The translations under genes and the position numbers were made by a program. DNA of 64,000 nucleotides, taken from contig CAWJWP010000014.1 of NCBI GenBank assembly GCA_963846495.1, forward strand, positions 1-64,000, given 5' to 3'. Under the pieces are notes generated by a model. It saw only the letters and a program-made list of their open reading frames with translations. It was not told the origin of the DNA and did no database searches. Source of the stretch: DASYQD01 sp963846495 (GTDB lineage Bacteria > Acidobacteriota > Thermoanaerobaculia > Multivoradales > JAIOJS01). Below, one piece after another: positions 1 to 12,890 of this stretch (positions are counted from its first letter, which is position 1; each line of letters opens with the position of its first letter).

Positions 1-463
1 AGCGCCAGCCGAAGGCGGTGGCCGTCGAGGCCGGTCGCTCCGGCCGCTGATCCAACGGCGGCGCAAGATAAGCGTCGCCGCGGATCATGCCGGTGAGATA
101 GCCGCGGCGATAGTCGCGGTCGTCGAGGTCGGGCGGTGACGCGAAGCGGCCGGTGCCCATCAACGAGTTGTGGACGGTGAGGTGGGCGCGCGGCGGTCTT
201 CCTTGCGCGGCGGGCTCGACGAACTTCCAGCCGCGATCGGTGAGGAAGCGATGGTCGCCGCCGGCGATCAACCGGGTGCCGTCGGCGAGCTCGATGGCAT
301 ACGCGGGCTTGCGCGTCTCCCAGTGCGCCAGCACGCGCGTCCGTACGTAGCGGCGATAGCGGCCGTCTCTGCGCGTGCCGTAGATCTCGTCGCCCACGCG
401 CACCGCGCGCAGCGGGCGAGTCGTGCCGTCGCCCATCAGGATCGGCGTGTCGCCGGACAGGCA
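1..463 (-). mobile_element. Intein (Hint domain plus start of LAGLIDADG-type endonuclease), partial
   Basis: The intein begins at the codon for Cys79 of the host protein (463-461), which serves as the N-terminal splicing nucleophile. Block A is CLSGDTPILMGDGT, block B is GGDHRFLTDRGWKFVEP with the usual His, and DYRRGYLTGMIRGDAYL looks like the first dodecapeptide of a LAGLIDADG homing endonuclease. If splicing restores a CxxxCxxC motif, the first C-extein residue must be Cys, so the third iron-sulfur ligand would also be the +1 splicing residue. The C-terminal splicing motif (His-Asn) lies beyond the window edge. Confidence 0.88.
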
Positions 464-697
464 ATATACGCATCCGTGCTCGCAGCCGCGATAGGGGTTG
501 ATCGACGTCTCGAAGCCGATGTCAGGGCTGTCGTTGCGGGCGATGATCGATTTCGAGTTGTCGGCGAGCAGCTGCGTCGGCACCTTGTCGGGGCCGGGCT
601 CCTCGCGCTCGACGAGCAGCGGCTCGAAGCGGTTGACGGGGTTGCTGGCGGCGCCGCGACCGCGAGGAGCGTGCGCGTGAGGGGCTTTGGCGGCCAT
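1..697 (-). CDS. Radical SAM protein (Rv2578c/PA0069-like), intein-interrupted, partial
   Basis: The reading frame opens with ATG at 697 and stays open to the window edge, so the C-terminal part is missing. Residues 1-79 form the start of a radical SAM enzyme: INPYRGCEHGCVYC carries the CxxxCxxC motif (Cys72, Cys76, Cys79) that binds the 4Fe-4S cluster cleaving S-adenosylmethionine. Directly at Cys79 the sequence turns into an intein (CLSGDTPILMGDGT) instead of the expected F-A-R-P-type continuation. Radical SAM proteins of the Rv2578c group are known from established annotation to carry an intein at this place. The substrate of this family is not known. No good Shine-Dalgarno precedes the ATG; the spacer to recD is short and comparatively AT-rich. 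The call rests on motif reading; the C-extein lies outside the window. Confidence 0.88.
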   Translation of the reverse strand, partial: MAAKAPHAHAPRGRGAASNPVNRFEPLLVEREEPGPDKVPTQLLADNSKSIIARNDSPDIGFETSINPYRGCEHGCVYCLSGDTPILMGDGTTRPLRAVRVGDEIYGTRRDGRYRRYVRTRVLAHWETRKPAYAIELADGTRLIAGGDHRFLTDRGWKFVEPAAQGRPPRAHLTVHNSLMGTGRFASPPDLDDRDYRRGYLTGMIRGDAYLAPPLDQRPERPASTATAFGWR

Positions 698-789
698 GCT
701 GGCAAGGTAGCGTAAAGAAGGCGTAAATACAAGACAATCGACCGCACCGCTCTGTCTGCAAAGTTGCTCCTGCGCGGAGACCAGCCGTT
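698..789 (-). promoter_or_regulatory. Possible promoter region upstream of the radical SAM gene
   Basis: This 92-bp gap between recD and the radical SAM gene is the most AT-rich stretch of the left end. Reading the minus strand, TTGTCT followed after 17 bases by TACGCT could be a sigma-70-type -35/-10 pair shortly before the ATG at 697. The -10 match is weak and the spacing to the ATG would make the transcript almost leaderless, so this is only a suggestion. Confidence 0.25.
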
Positions 790-3058
790 CTAGTCGGGGA
801 AGGGCAGAGCCAACTGCTGACGGGGCGCGGCTTTCGCGGTCGCGGCTGCCGCTGCGGGCCGGGGCTTGTCCGGCGCGAGCGCCTCGGCGATTCCCGACCA
901 GCGCTCCACGGCGCGGGCGATTGCCTGGTCGAGCCGCTCGCTGGTGCCGATGACGACGACCGAACGGCGCGCTCGCGTCACCGCCGTGTAAAGCAGCTCG
1001 CGGGTGAGGAGCCGCGTCTCCGCGGTCGGCATGATCAGCGCCACCGAGTCGTGCTCTGACCCTTGGGCTTTGTGGACGGTGCTCGCCCACGCGGGCTCGA
1101 GGTGAGCGCGCAGGGCGCCGAGCGGAACGGCGCGAAACGCGCCAGCTCCGCCGGACGCGCCGGATGCGCGTAGCACCGCCATCAGCGCCGGCGCGCCGCC
1201 TTCCGCGGCGACGGCGAGGACGATCCCCTGGTCGCCGTTGTAGAGGTTGCGGCGGTAGTCGTTGCGCATCACCAGGACCGGCTCGCCGACGAGTGGCTGA
1301 TCGGCGTCGCGAGCGCTACCTCGCATCGACGCGCGGCCGAGCGCCTGCATCAGCATGGCGCGGAACCATTCGTTGAGCGCTGCCACTCCCGTGCCGCCGG
1401 ACCAGCCGCGGGTCGGGGTGAGGAGACGCGAGGACTCCTGGTGCGCGAAGAGAGCTTCGAGGTCAGTTCCCTGCGCTGCGTCGATGAAGCCGTCGCGCGC
1501 TTCCCACGTGCGCGCGACGAGCTCGGCCCAGCGCGGCAGCTGCTCCAGTCGGCGCTGCCACCAACGGTGGAGGAACGTCGACAGCGTTGCCGGTGGCGAG
1601 AGCAGGAGCTCGGCGCCGGTGAAGGCGAGCTCGTCGGTCGAGCTGCGCACGACGAGCGACGGCGCCGCCATGGACACGCCAGCCGCTGGCATCCGAGCCG
1701 GGCTTGAGCATCTCGCGCGGCCCCGTCGTCGCCGGTGGCAATCGTCTTCGCGAACGCGAGGATCGCGCTGCCCGCGGGATCGCTGGGATCCATGCGCCAG
1801 CTGCGCGTGAGCCGCGCCACGCGGTCGGTTCCCTCGGCCGCCTGCACGAGGTCGCGAAACACGGCGCCCGCTTCGACCGACGGCAGCTGCTGCGCGTCGC
1901 CGAGGAGCACCAGCCGGCCGCCGGCGGGCAGCGAGCGGAGGAGGCGCTCGGCGAGGACGAGGTCGAGCATCGAGCTTTCGTCCACGAGCACCAGCCGCTC
2001 GGCGAGCGGATTACGCTCGTGACGCAGGAAGCGCTCGCCGGTGGGGGAGTAGGAGAGCAGGCGGTGCAACGTCGAGGCGGCGAGCGGCTCGGCGAGGAGG
2101 CGCCGGTCGGCGTCCGCAGGATCGGCGACGCCGACGATCGCGGCGCGTAGTGAGCCTTGCAGGCGATCGGCCGCTTTGCCTGTCGGCGCCGCCAGCGCGA
2201 TCTCGCCCAGGGCCGGCTCGCCGATCCGCGCGACGACGCGCAGCAGCGCGGCGACGATCCAGGTCTTGCCGGTGCCCGGGCCGCCGGTGACCGCGGTGAT
2301 ACGGCCACTGAGCGCGGCGCGCACAGCGCCTTCCTGCTCCTCCGTTAGCTGCACCGGACGGCCCGCGCGATCATGCGCCGGGCGTTCACGCAGATCCGCG
2401 AGCGCCGCGTCGAGGGCACACGAGTCGACGACGGCGGGCGCGGCGAGCAGCTCGCGCAGGCGAGTTACGACCCGGCGTTCGAGCTGCCAGAGACGGTGCG
2501 CGTAGAGATGGCCGTCGACGCAGAGCAGCGGCCGGTAATCGCCTCGCGCTGGTTCCCCGTCGAGCTGGACCGGGCTTCCTGCACTCGGCATGGTGTCGAG
2601 GCCGGCGACGCCGTCTGTGCGCAGCGCTCCATTCGACTCGCGCTTCGCGCTGCCTTCGATCCCGCCGATGAGCGAGCCCAGCCGTGGCTCATCTGCGATC
2701 GCCGCCGCGAGCAGTGAGCTTGCCGTCCGCTGGTCCTCCGCCTTGGCGCCCAAGGCGGCGAGCAACCGCGGCAGCGGGCCTTCCGCCGTGAGCGGCGCGA
2801 GCGGCACGCGTGTGCTGCCGTCGCGCTGCGCCGCCAGCACCGCGAGCGCCACCAGCAGCAGCGCTCGCCTTTCCTTTGCCGTGGCGTCCGGCAACAACTG
2901 CGCGATCTCCCACGCCAAGTGCACGAGCTCGGGGCCGAGGTCTTGCGCCGCAGCGGCGTCGACGACGTCAGGTGGAAACGGCGCCGCCACGCCGCTCTCT
3001 CCGCGGCGATCGACCGCGAGCGCGACGCCCAGCGCGCCGTAAGGGCTCCACCCTCCGC

Positions 3059-3062
<4 letters not shown>
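790..3062 (-). CDS. recD: Exodeoxyribonuclease V subunit alpha (RecD), frameshifted
   Basis: RecD is the 5'-3' helicase of the RecBCD nuclease that resects double-strand breaks. The N-terminal part (3062 to about 1710) carries Walker A GGPGTGKTWIVAALL, LVDESSMLDL and LLGDAQQLPSVEAG (helicase motifs I, II, III). The C-terminal part lies in another frame (about 1692 to 790) and holds the last helicase motifs, STVHKAQGSEHD and LLYTAVTRARRSVVV. The two parts join somewhere between about 1670 and 1740, where the frame changes; the length 3062-790 is not a multiple of three. The GTG at 3062 was chosen because it overlaps the recB stop as GTGA, leaving an N-terminus of the expected kind (VSGGWSPYGALGVALAVD). 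Both halves are well conserved, which favours a recent mutation or a sequencing or assembly error over old decay. Confidence 0.9.
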
Positions 3063-6777
<3,715 letters not shown>

Positions 6778-6781
<4 letters not shown>

Positions 6782-9700
6782 GCCGCGGCCCCGGGACCTG
6801 CGAACGCGGGCGTGGCGGAGCGGTTCCCCGCGAGCTCCCACCGCGTGCCCAGGACGGCGAAGAAGAGCCCGAACCGGCGGGCCAGGATCTCGTTGACGCG
6901 AGCGGCCGGCGGTGGCGCGTAGCGCGACGGATCGGGTACCGGCCCCCAGCGCGAGGAGCAGGCGACGCGGTCGGTGGTGATGCGCCGCACGGCTTCGGCG
7001 CGCACCTTGCGCGCGTCGAGCGGCGGCCGCCAGCCACCGTCGCGGAAGACGTGGAAGATCGCCTCGCATGGCAGCAGGTAGTCATGGACGCCGGCGAGGA
7101 GATCGCTCACGAGCGTCGCGAGGTAGGCGAGCGCGTCCTCGCGCCGCAGCGGGTGGAGGTCGTAGCGCACCTGGCTCGTGCCGCCGGCGTCGCGGCGCAG
7201 CAATACCACCTGCCGCTTCATGCCGGCGAGGGTGCCGCTGGCGGCGAGCAGCAGGTGATCACAGAAGCCGCGCAACGCCAGGCGCAGCTCGCGCACCGGC
7301 GATTCCTGCGGGTCGTCCTTGGGTCCGCCGGGGTCGCAGACGACGCTGGCGCGGCGGCCGTCGAGGAGCAGCTCGCTGCGGCCGTCGAGCTCGCACAGGA
7401 CGGCGCCGTCGGCGGCGGCTAGGCGCAGCGCCGGCAGCAGCTCGTCGACGTCCTCGAGCTCGTGGGCGCGGCCGAGACGCAGCCGCTCGCCGCGGCCGCG
7501 CGCGGCGAGGTCGGCGATCGAGGCGTGCCAGCCGGCGAGCAACTCGCCGTGGAGAGCGCGCTCGACCTCGCCCAGCGCGCCGGTGGGCACCTTGCCGCCG
7601 AGCTCGCGCGGGCGCGCCAGCGCGGCGTAGGCGGCGCGCGGCTCCTCGCCGCGGCGGAGCGAGCGGGCGAAGGCATCGCGCAGGAGAATCGTCTCGACGA
7701 GCCGCGAGCTGCGCAGGCTCTCGTCCTCGACCTCGGCCGGGTCCTCGTCGTCGTCGCGCTCGAGGCCGAGGAGCGCCTTCGCCGAGCCCTGCATGGGGCA
7801 TTCGAGGAAGCTGCGCAGGGTGCTGAGAGTGAGGTGGCGTGGCGCCACCTTGACGCCGCCGTAGGGTGCGCTCTGCGCACCATCCGGACGGTGCGCAGAG
7901 CGCACCCTACCCGTTGGGGACGGCGCGTTCGTAGCGAGCGCGTCCGTGACGAGCGCCTCGGTGCTCGCGCCCGCCGTCGCGAGGCTCGGCACTCCGAGAA
8001 ACCGCGCCAGCGGCTCCCAGCTCACCGCCGGCAGCTCGCGCCGCAGCGTTGCCAGCACGTCGCTCGTCGTCTCCGGCAGCGCCGCGCGCAGCTGCTCGCC
8101 GAGCTGCCGCGCCGCGGCCTCTTCGCGCGCGCCGGGCGCCACCGTGAACGCCGCTTCGTCCCACCGCCGCGCCGGCACCTCCTCGATCAGCCGCTCGACG
8201 CCGTCGCGCCCGACGTAGCCGCGCTCGAGCACGTCGAGCAGCTCCTGGACGACGCTCGACGGCCGCAGCCGCTCTCCCGTGCGCTCGTCGCGGCTGACGT
8301 AGGACAGCACCAGCCGCTCGCGCGCCGAGAGCAGAGTCTCCAAGAACAGATAGCGGTCACGCTCCGCCGGTGTCACGTCGCCGGCGCGCCGCGCCGCCGC
8401 CCGCAGGTCGAGTGCGTCGCGCCGGTTGGCGGCCGGGAACTCGCCCTCGCCGAGGCCGACGACGAAGACGACGCGAAACGGGATGGCGCGCATCGGCAGC
8501 AGCGTCGACACCGCGACTCCCTCGCCGAGCCCGCGGCCGCGCCCGACGGTGAGCTCCGCAAGCGCCGCCGAGGCGAGCTCGCAGGCGACGCGGCCGGCCA
8601 TCGGCACGCCGCCGACGTCGGCGCGCTCGAGCACCTCGAGCGCCGCGAGGCAGCGCAGGAGGTCGGCCTCCTCGTCCTCGCCAGGGCTGAGGTACGCCTT
8701 GAACAGCTCGCGCAGCACTGCGGCCCACTCGGCGAGCGGGCGCTGCTCGTCGCGCAGCCGGCGGCAGTCGGCGATCAGCGACCGCCCGAGCAGCGCGAAG
8801 CGCGCCGCCGACTCGAGCTGCCCCGCGGCCACGTCGGCAACCAGCACCTCGCCGCCGTCGGCCGCATGCCACAGCCGCTCCTCGCCGGTGCGCGGGCCCG
8901 CCATGAACGCGCCGAGCGCGAGACGCCGCAGCCCCTGGTCCCACGACAGTAAATCCTCGCCGACGTAAGTGCCGGCGAGATCCTCGCGCGAGGCGCCGTG
9001 GAAGATGCCGAGCTCGGCGGCGAGCCGCGCCCACGCCGCGGGATCGACGTCGGAGTAACGGCCGCGCACGGCCGGGTGAAGCATCACGCGCAGCATCTCG
9101 GCGCGCGAGAAGCGGCCGAAGGGCAGCGCGAGCAGCAGCCGCGCCGCCTCGGCGACGCGGCGCTCGCCCGCGAACGGCAGGTCGGCGACGTTGCAGGGGA
9201 TGCCGTGGTACTCGGCGAAGGTCGCCTGCACCTGCGGCAGGTAGAGGTCGCGCGCGCCGGCGTTGACGATGACGGCGATGTCGCTCCAGCGCAGGGGCTC
9301 GGCGGCGCCTGCGCTCGCGGCCACCAGCTCCCAGATGGCGTCGGCGACGGCCTCGACCTCGCGCCGCGCGTCGGGGCAGGCGAGGAGGCGGATGCTGCCG
9401 TCGCCCACCCCGTCGGCGCGCGGCGCGCGCTCGCCGGTGGCGGCGCGCCGCAGCACATCGCCCTGGACGGCGGCGAGCAGCGTCGCGCCGGCCGTCTCGT
9501 CGGGCTCGGCGAAGCGGCCGTCGAAGTCGCACTCGGTCAAGTCGTCGAGCAGCCGCACGTGCTCGCGGCCGGGCCGTCCCCAGTAGCGCAGCGGCAGGTT
9601 CTCGGTGTCCTGGAAGAGGCCGTAGGGATCTTCTTCGGGCGGCGGCAGCGGCCCGGGATACTGCTGCTGGCGCCGCCGCAGCTCGCGCGTCGTCTCGACG

Positions 9701-10488
9701 TCATCCCACAGCTCGCGGCAGGGATTCAGGGTGAAGAGCCAGAGCTCGCGTGTCTCGGCGAGCCGGTGGAAGAGCTGCTGGAAGGCGCGGGCGACGTAGG
9801 AGACGCCGAAGACGTGCAGCGGGGGCAGTGGCCTGCCGTCGTGCTCGCTCGGCAGCTGCAGCGAGCCGTCGACGAGCTCCGCCAGCGACACCCACCGCCC
9901 GCGCTGCTCGCCGTCCGCCGGCGGATGCCGCTCCAGCCAGCCGCCGCGGCCGGCGACGGCGAGCCAGAGCGCCCGCTGCCAGGTCTCGAGCGCTTTGAGG
10001 TGTCCCTCGCGCAGCGTCGGACCCGCGGCCCACGCCGCCAGCATCTCCGGCCGCGAGTAGGTGTACTCCTCGAAGAGCCGCGCCAGCCGGCCGGCGAGCT
10101 GCACCCGCCGCAGCGCCACGCCGTCGGCGTCGGGCGCCTCGAGGTAGTCGCGGACCGGTTGCAGCGCCGGCGCCGCGGGCACGCGCTCGTCGTGGAGCAG
10201 CGCCAGGAGGCCGCCGCGCAGCGCCTCGGCGTCGACGAGCCGGCTGCCGGGCGCCGCCTCGCGCACCAGCTCGCCGACGAAGCGCTCCAGCCGCCGGAAG
10301 CGCAGGTTGGCGGCGACGCCCAGCCGCTCGGCGAGCCCGAGCCGCACCACCTGCTCGAGGTTGCGGTTGGGCACCACCAGCTCGACCGGCTCGAGCGGAT
10401 GGGCACCGGCGCGGCGCCGCGCGCGCATCGCCTCGGCCAGTCCCCCGAGCAGCTCCTCGGTGCGGTTGGAATAGACCAGCCGGATCAT
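6778..10488 (-). CDS. recC: Exodeoxyribonuclease V subunit gamma (RecC)
   Basis: A 1236-residue protein that would recognise Chi and hold the RecBCD complex together. Its N-terminus IRLVYSNRTEELLGGLAE fits RecC, as do the inactive-helicase segments LHVFGVSYVARAFQQLF, LWLFTLNPCRELW, ELPAVSWEPLARFL and LSTLRSFLECPMQGSAKALL. The ATG at 10488 is preferred over an upstream in-frame start because the family begins at this point. It heads the recC-recB-recD operon with GTGA overlaps throughout. Residues about 860-876 (GRVRSAHRPDGAQSAP) are encoded by a 50-bp palindrome and look like an insertion in a poorly conserved loop. Expression control is not evident, but the gene is divergent from the one at 10653. 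Confidence 0.93.
7861..7910. repeat. 50-bp near-perfect palindrome inside recC
   Basis: The left arm 7861-7884 and right arm 7887-7910 are inverted copies that match at 23 of 24 positions, with CG between them; the arm starts GTAGGGTGCGCTCTGCGCAC. It reads through in recC without a stop and encodes a 16-17-residue Arg/Ser/Ala/Pro-rich segment. Short inverted elements with such GTAGGGTGCG ends occur as dispersed REP-like or MITE-like repeats in high-GC genomes; whether this one is dispersed in the genome cannot be seen from one window. Confidence 0.9.
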
Positions 10489-10576
10489 CGCGAGCAGTGG
10501 AGCGATGGTAGCAGCCGGCTCGTCGCCAGCCGGAACAACTACGAGGCCGAGCCAGAGGCGAGGGCTCATGTCGCTA

Positions 10577-10602
10577 GCTGAGGCCGGACTCTCGGCCTCA
10601 GC
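10577..10602. repeat. Inverted repeat between divergent recC and the gene at 10653
   Basis: GCTGAGGCCG (10577-10586) and CGGCCTCAGC (10593-10602) are perfect 10-bp inverted arms around a 6-base loop. They lie in the 164-bp spacer that must hold the promoters of both divergent genes, so the repeat could be an operator or an RNA hairpin in a leader. There is no T-tract, so it is not an intrinsic terminator. The rest of the spacer shows no confident promoter. Confidence 0.7.
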
Positions 10603-10652
10603 CATGCAACTGGCTGTTCGGGTAGAGTTTGCGGTTACCGAGCCGCCGCGCG

Positions 10653-11375
10653 ATGGCCGCCCACGTCTCTCCTCACGCCGAGTCGTCGCTGCCGATCAGC
10701 GACTTCGTCGACTTCCCGTCCAAGGAGGAGATCGTCGACCGCCTGCTCACCGTCGACGAGTCGCCGCGCCTCGTCCGCCTCTACGAGACGATCGGCGAGC
10801 GGCTGGCGGGCAAGAACTACGAGCGCTCGGCCTCCGCCTTCATCCTCATCGAGATGCTCTACGACTTCGAGGAGGTGGTGGGCGGCGACATGAGCTACCT
10901 GCTGCCGCGCTCGATCTTCACCCTGACCGGCGACCGCGACCTCGCCCTGTCGGCGCTCGGCGCCTTCAACGAGATCAAGGACGCCATCGTCCTCCACGGG
11001 CCGGCGCTCGAGCCCAAGGCCGAGACCAAGGCAGAGGCCAGGCCGGCCGTGCCGTCCGCTCCGTCGCCGGCTCCGGCAGCCGCGCCGTCGGCTCACGCCC
11101 GCAAACCCACCGAAACGGACCAGATGATGCACAAGCTCCAGCTCGCCCAGAAGGCGCTCGTCGACCTCGGTCTCAACACCCGGGTCTCCATCGACCTGGC
11201 GATGCGGCGGCCGAGCCGCGACCGGGTGAGCCGCACGCTGCAGGACATCACCGCGCTCCGCGGCGCCATGCGCCGCTTCGAGGAACTGCTGTCGCAGGCC
11301 GAGCTGCAGGTGCTCGAGGCCGCCGGCGTGCTGTGGGAAGGCACCGCCGAGCCGGCGGACGAAGAAGACGCCTAA
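10653..11375 (+). CDS. Hypothetical protein, helical with Ala/Pro linker
   Basis: A 240-residue cytosolic-looking protein that I do not recognise. Residues 1-125 (DFVDFPSKEEIVDRLL, ERSASAFILIEMLYDFEEV) look alpha-helical; residues about 130-155 are an Ala/Pro/Lys-rich linker; the last 80 residues (ALVDLGLNTRVSIDLAMRR, LRGAMRRFEELLSQAELQ) are again helical. There is no signal peptide or membrane segment. The ATG at 10653 was chosen over one 24 bases upstream because the upstream residues are basic and unlike the rest. Its stop overlaps the stop of the convergent membrane-protein gene. Confidence 0.7.
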   Translation: MAAHVSPHAESSLPISDFVDFPSKEEIVDRLLTVDESPRLVRLYETIGERLAGKNYERSASAFILIEMLYDFEEVVGGDMSYLLPRSIFTLTGDRDLALSALGAFNEIKDAIVLHGPALEPKAETKAEARPAVPSAPSPAPAAAPSAHARKPTETDQMMHKLQLAQKALVDLGLNTRVSIDLAMRRPSRDRVSRTLQDITALRGAMRRFEELLSQAELQVLEAAGVLWEGTAEPADEEDA

Positions 11376-11851
11376 GGCGAGCCGCGTAGCTCGCCGAGCT
11401 GCTCCGGGCGCGGCCAGCCCCAGATCATTGCCACCACCGCCAGCGCCGCCAGCGCGTAGCACCAGTTCGGCTCGTTGGTGAGCAAGGTCAGCATCAGGCC
11501 GACGATCGCCGCGCCCTCGCGCAGCATGAAGGCGAGGAGGGTGGCGAGGCGGAAGTTCTCGAGCACGGTGGCGCTGCGCTCGGCGGAGCGCACGGCCACC
11601 GTGCCGCGCTCGACCATCTTGCGGTGGACGATCGGCGCCGCGAAGAGCAGCGCGATCCCCACCGCGGCACCGAGGTAGACGAGCACCTGCGGCAGCGGCG
11701 GGCCCACCTGTCCGAACGCTCCGGGGCCGGCGGCGACGAACCAGGCGACGGCCGCCAGCGCGACGACGCTCGCCACCATGCCGGTGCAGACGACGTTGAG
11801 GAACCGCAGCGCCTCCTCGGCGCCACCACGGGTCTCGTCCACCGCGACCAT
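11372..11851 (-). CDS. Small membrane protein with four predicted helices
   Basis: A 159-residue integral membrane protein of unknown role. Four hydrophobic stretches are visible: GMVASVVALAAVAWFVAA, VLVYLGAAVGIALLFAAP, LATLLAFMLREGAAIVGL and YALAALAVVAMIWGW. The start at 11851 is set by a strong AGGAGGT ribosome-binding site four bases upstream; an upstream in-frame ATG (11917) lacks one. It is convergent with the gene ending at 11375 and the two stop codons overlap. Confidence 0.75.
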   Translation of the reverse strand: MVAVDETRGGAEEALRFLNVVCTGMVASVVALAAVAWFVAAGPGAFGQVGPPLPQVLVYLGAAVGIALLFAAPIVHRKMVERGTVAVRSAERSATVLENFRLATLLAFMLREGAAIVGLMLTLLTNEPNWCYALAALAVVAMIWGWPRPEQLGELRGSP

Positions 11852-11855
11852 CGCC

Positions 11856-11862
11856 ACCTCCT
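11856..11862 (-). promoter_or_regulatory. Shine-Dalgarno that fixes the start at 11851
   Basis: On the minus strand AGGAGGT stands four bases before the ATG at 11851. It is the best ribosome-binding site of this block and rules out the longer reading frame. Confidence 0.8.
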
Positions 11863-11952
11863 GCTGATTGTCGAGGCTCGATTTGTGCGCCGCGTAGTCT
11901 ACCCGCAAGGGCTTCATCCTGTGCCGCCGCGGCAGGTTTGTTGACGCAGCGT

Positions 11953-12882
11953 CTAGAGCTGGCCGGTGGGCGGGCTCGCGATCGGTGCGGGCTCTTCGGC
12001 GAGTGGCGTGAGGGCGGACGCCTTCGTCCGGCGCTGCCACCAGCGCACGGCCGCCTCGATCATCCAGAGCAGGCTCACGGCGCCAAGCAGGAGAAGCGCC
12101 GCCGGCACGGCGGTGCCGAGGAGGGCCTGAGTTTCGAGCCGGTCGATCCACGTCGCCGTGAAGGCGGGGAGCATCGTGCGCTCGACCTCGGTCGCGAGAG
12201 CGCCGAGGGCGATGCCGTCGCCGGTCAGGCCCTCGGCCATCTCTTCCATCGCATCGAACAACCCGGCGGCGTCGAGCATCGACTCGGTGCGATCGCCGGC
12301 CAACGTCTCGCCGAGGAAGGCCAGGACGGCGCCGCCGGCGCGCGAAGTCGCGATGCCTTGCAGCTGGGGCACTCGCCGCAGGCCGGCGACCACCGTCGTG
12401 CCCGTCGGCTCGACGAGCGCGGCGCGCAGTGGGGCGATGGGGATCGCTGCCGTGCCGGCGACGAGCGGCGTGGGATCGACCTCGGTCTGAATCGCCACCG
12501 TGTGGGCCAGACCCGTGGCAATAGGACCGGCGGCAGGACGGAACGCGGACGCGGCGAAAGCGGGCGAGCGAACGACGCCTTCGAGCCGTTCCGCCCCGCC
12601 GTGGATCGCGCCCAGCGTCGCGCCGGCGGCGAAGCCGACGATCGCGAAGAGCCCGTACGTTACGGCGCGGGCGAAGCGGGCGCCCGTGAACGACACCCGC
12701 AGCGCACCGAGCTTGGCGAGACCCACGGCGAGCGCGATGGCGAGCACGGCCCCCGCGATGCCGCCCAGCGCCGCCCACAGCAGTGAGGCGCCGAGCAGCG
12801 TCGCCGCCTCCAGGCCGAAGGCCTCCCAAGGAAACGCGTTCACGATCGCCGAGGATTGTACGAGGCTCGGCTCGACTAACAT
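11953..12882 (-). CDS. Hypothetical membrane protein
   Basis: A 309-residue protein with two hydrophobic hairpins near the N-terminus (GASLLWAALGGIAGAVLAIA, AVTYGLFAIVGFAAGATLG), a largely soluble middle (about residues 100-255) and one more membrane segment near the C-terminus (AVPAALLLLGAVSLLWMI), followed by a basic and proline-rich tail. No family is recognised. The start at 12882 lies only 8 bases from the divergent methyltransferase start at 12891, so the two genes must share a very compact control region or be read from promoters inside each other. Confidence 0.72.
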   Translation of the reverse strand: MLVEPSLVQSSAIVNAFPWEAFGLEAATLLGASLLWAALGGIAGAVLAIALAVGLAKLGALRVSFTGARFARAVTYGLFAIVGFAAGATLGAIHGGAERLEGVVRSPAFAASAFRPAAGPIATGLAHTVAIQTEVDPTPLVAGTAAIPIAPLRAALVEPTGTTVVAGLRRVPQLQGIATSRAGGAVLAFLGETLAGDRTESMLDAAGLFDAMEEMAEGLTGDGIALGALATEVERTMLPAFTATWIDRLETQALLGTAVPAALLLLGAVSLLWMIEAAVRWWQRRTKASALTPLAEEPAPIASPPTGQL

Positions 12883-12890
12883 CGCGCGCC

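Noticed and set aside
436..761. Small minus- and plus-strand open frames around the radical SAM start
   Set aside because: Shadows of the intein-bearing radical SAM gene, which runs off the left edge in another frame.
7861..7910. The recC palindrome as a transcription terminator or tRNA-like element
   Set aside because: It lies inside an intact reading frame of an operon, has no T-tract, and does not fold as tRNA.
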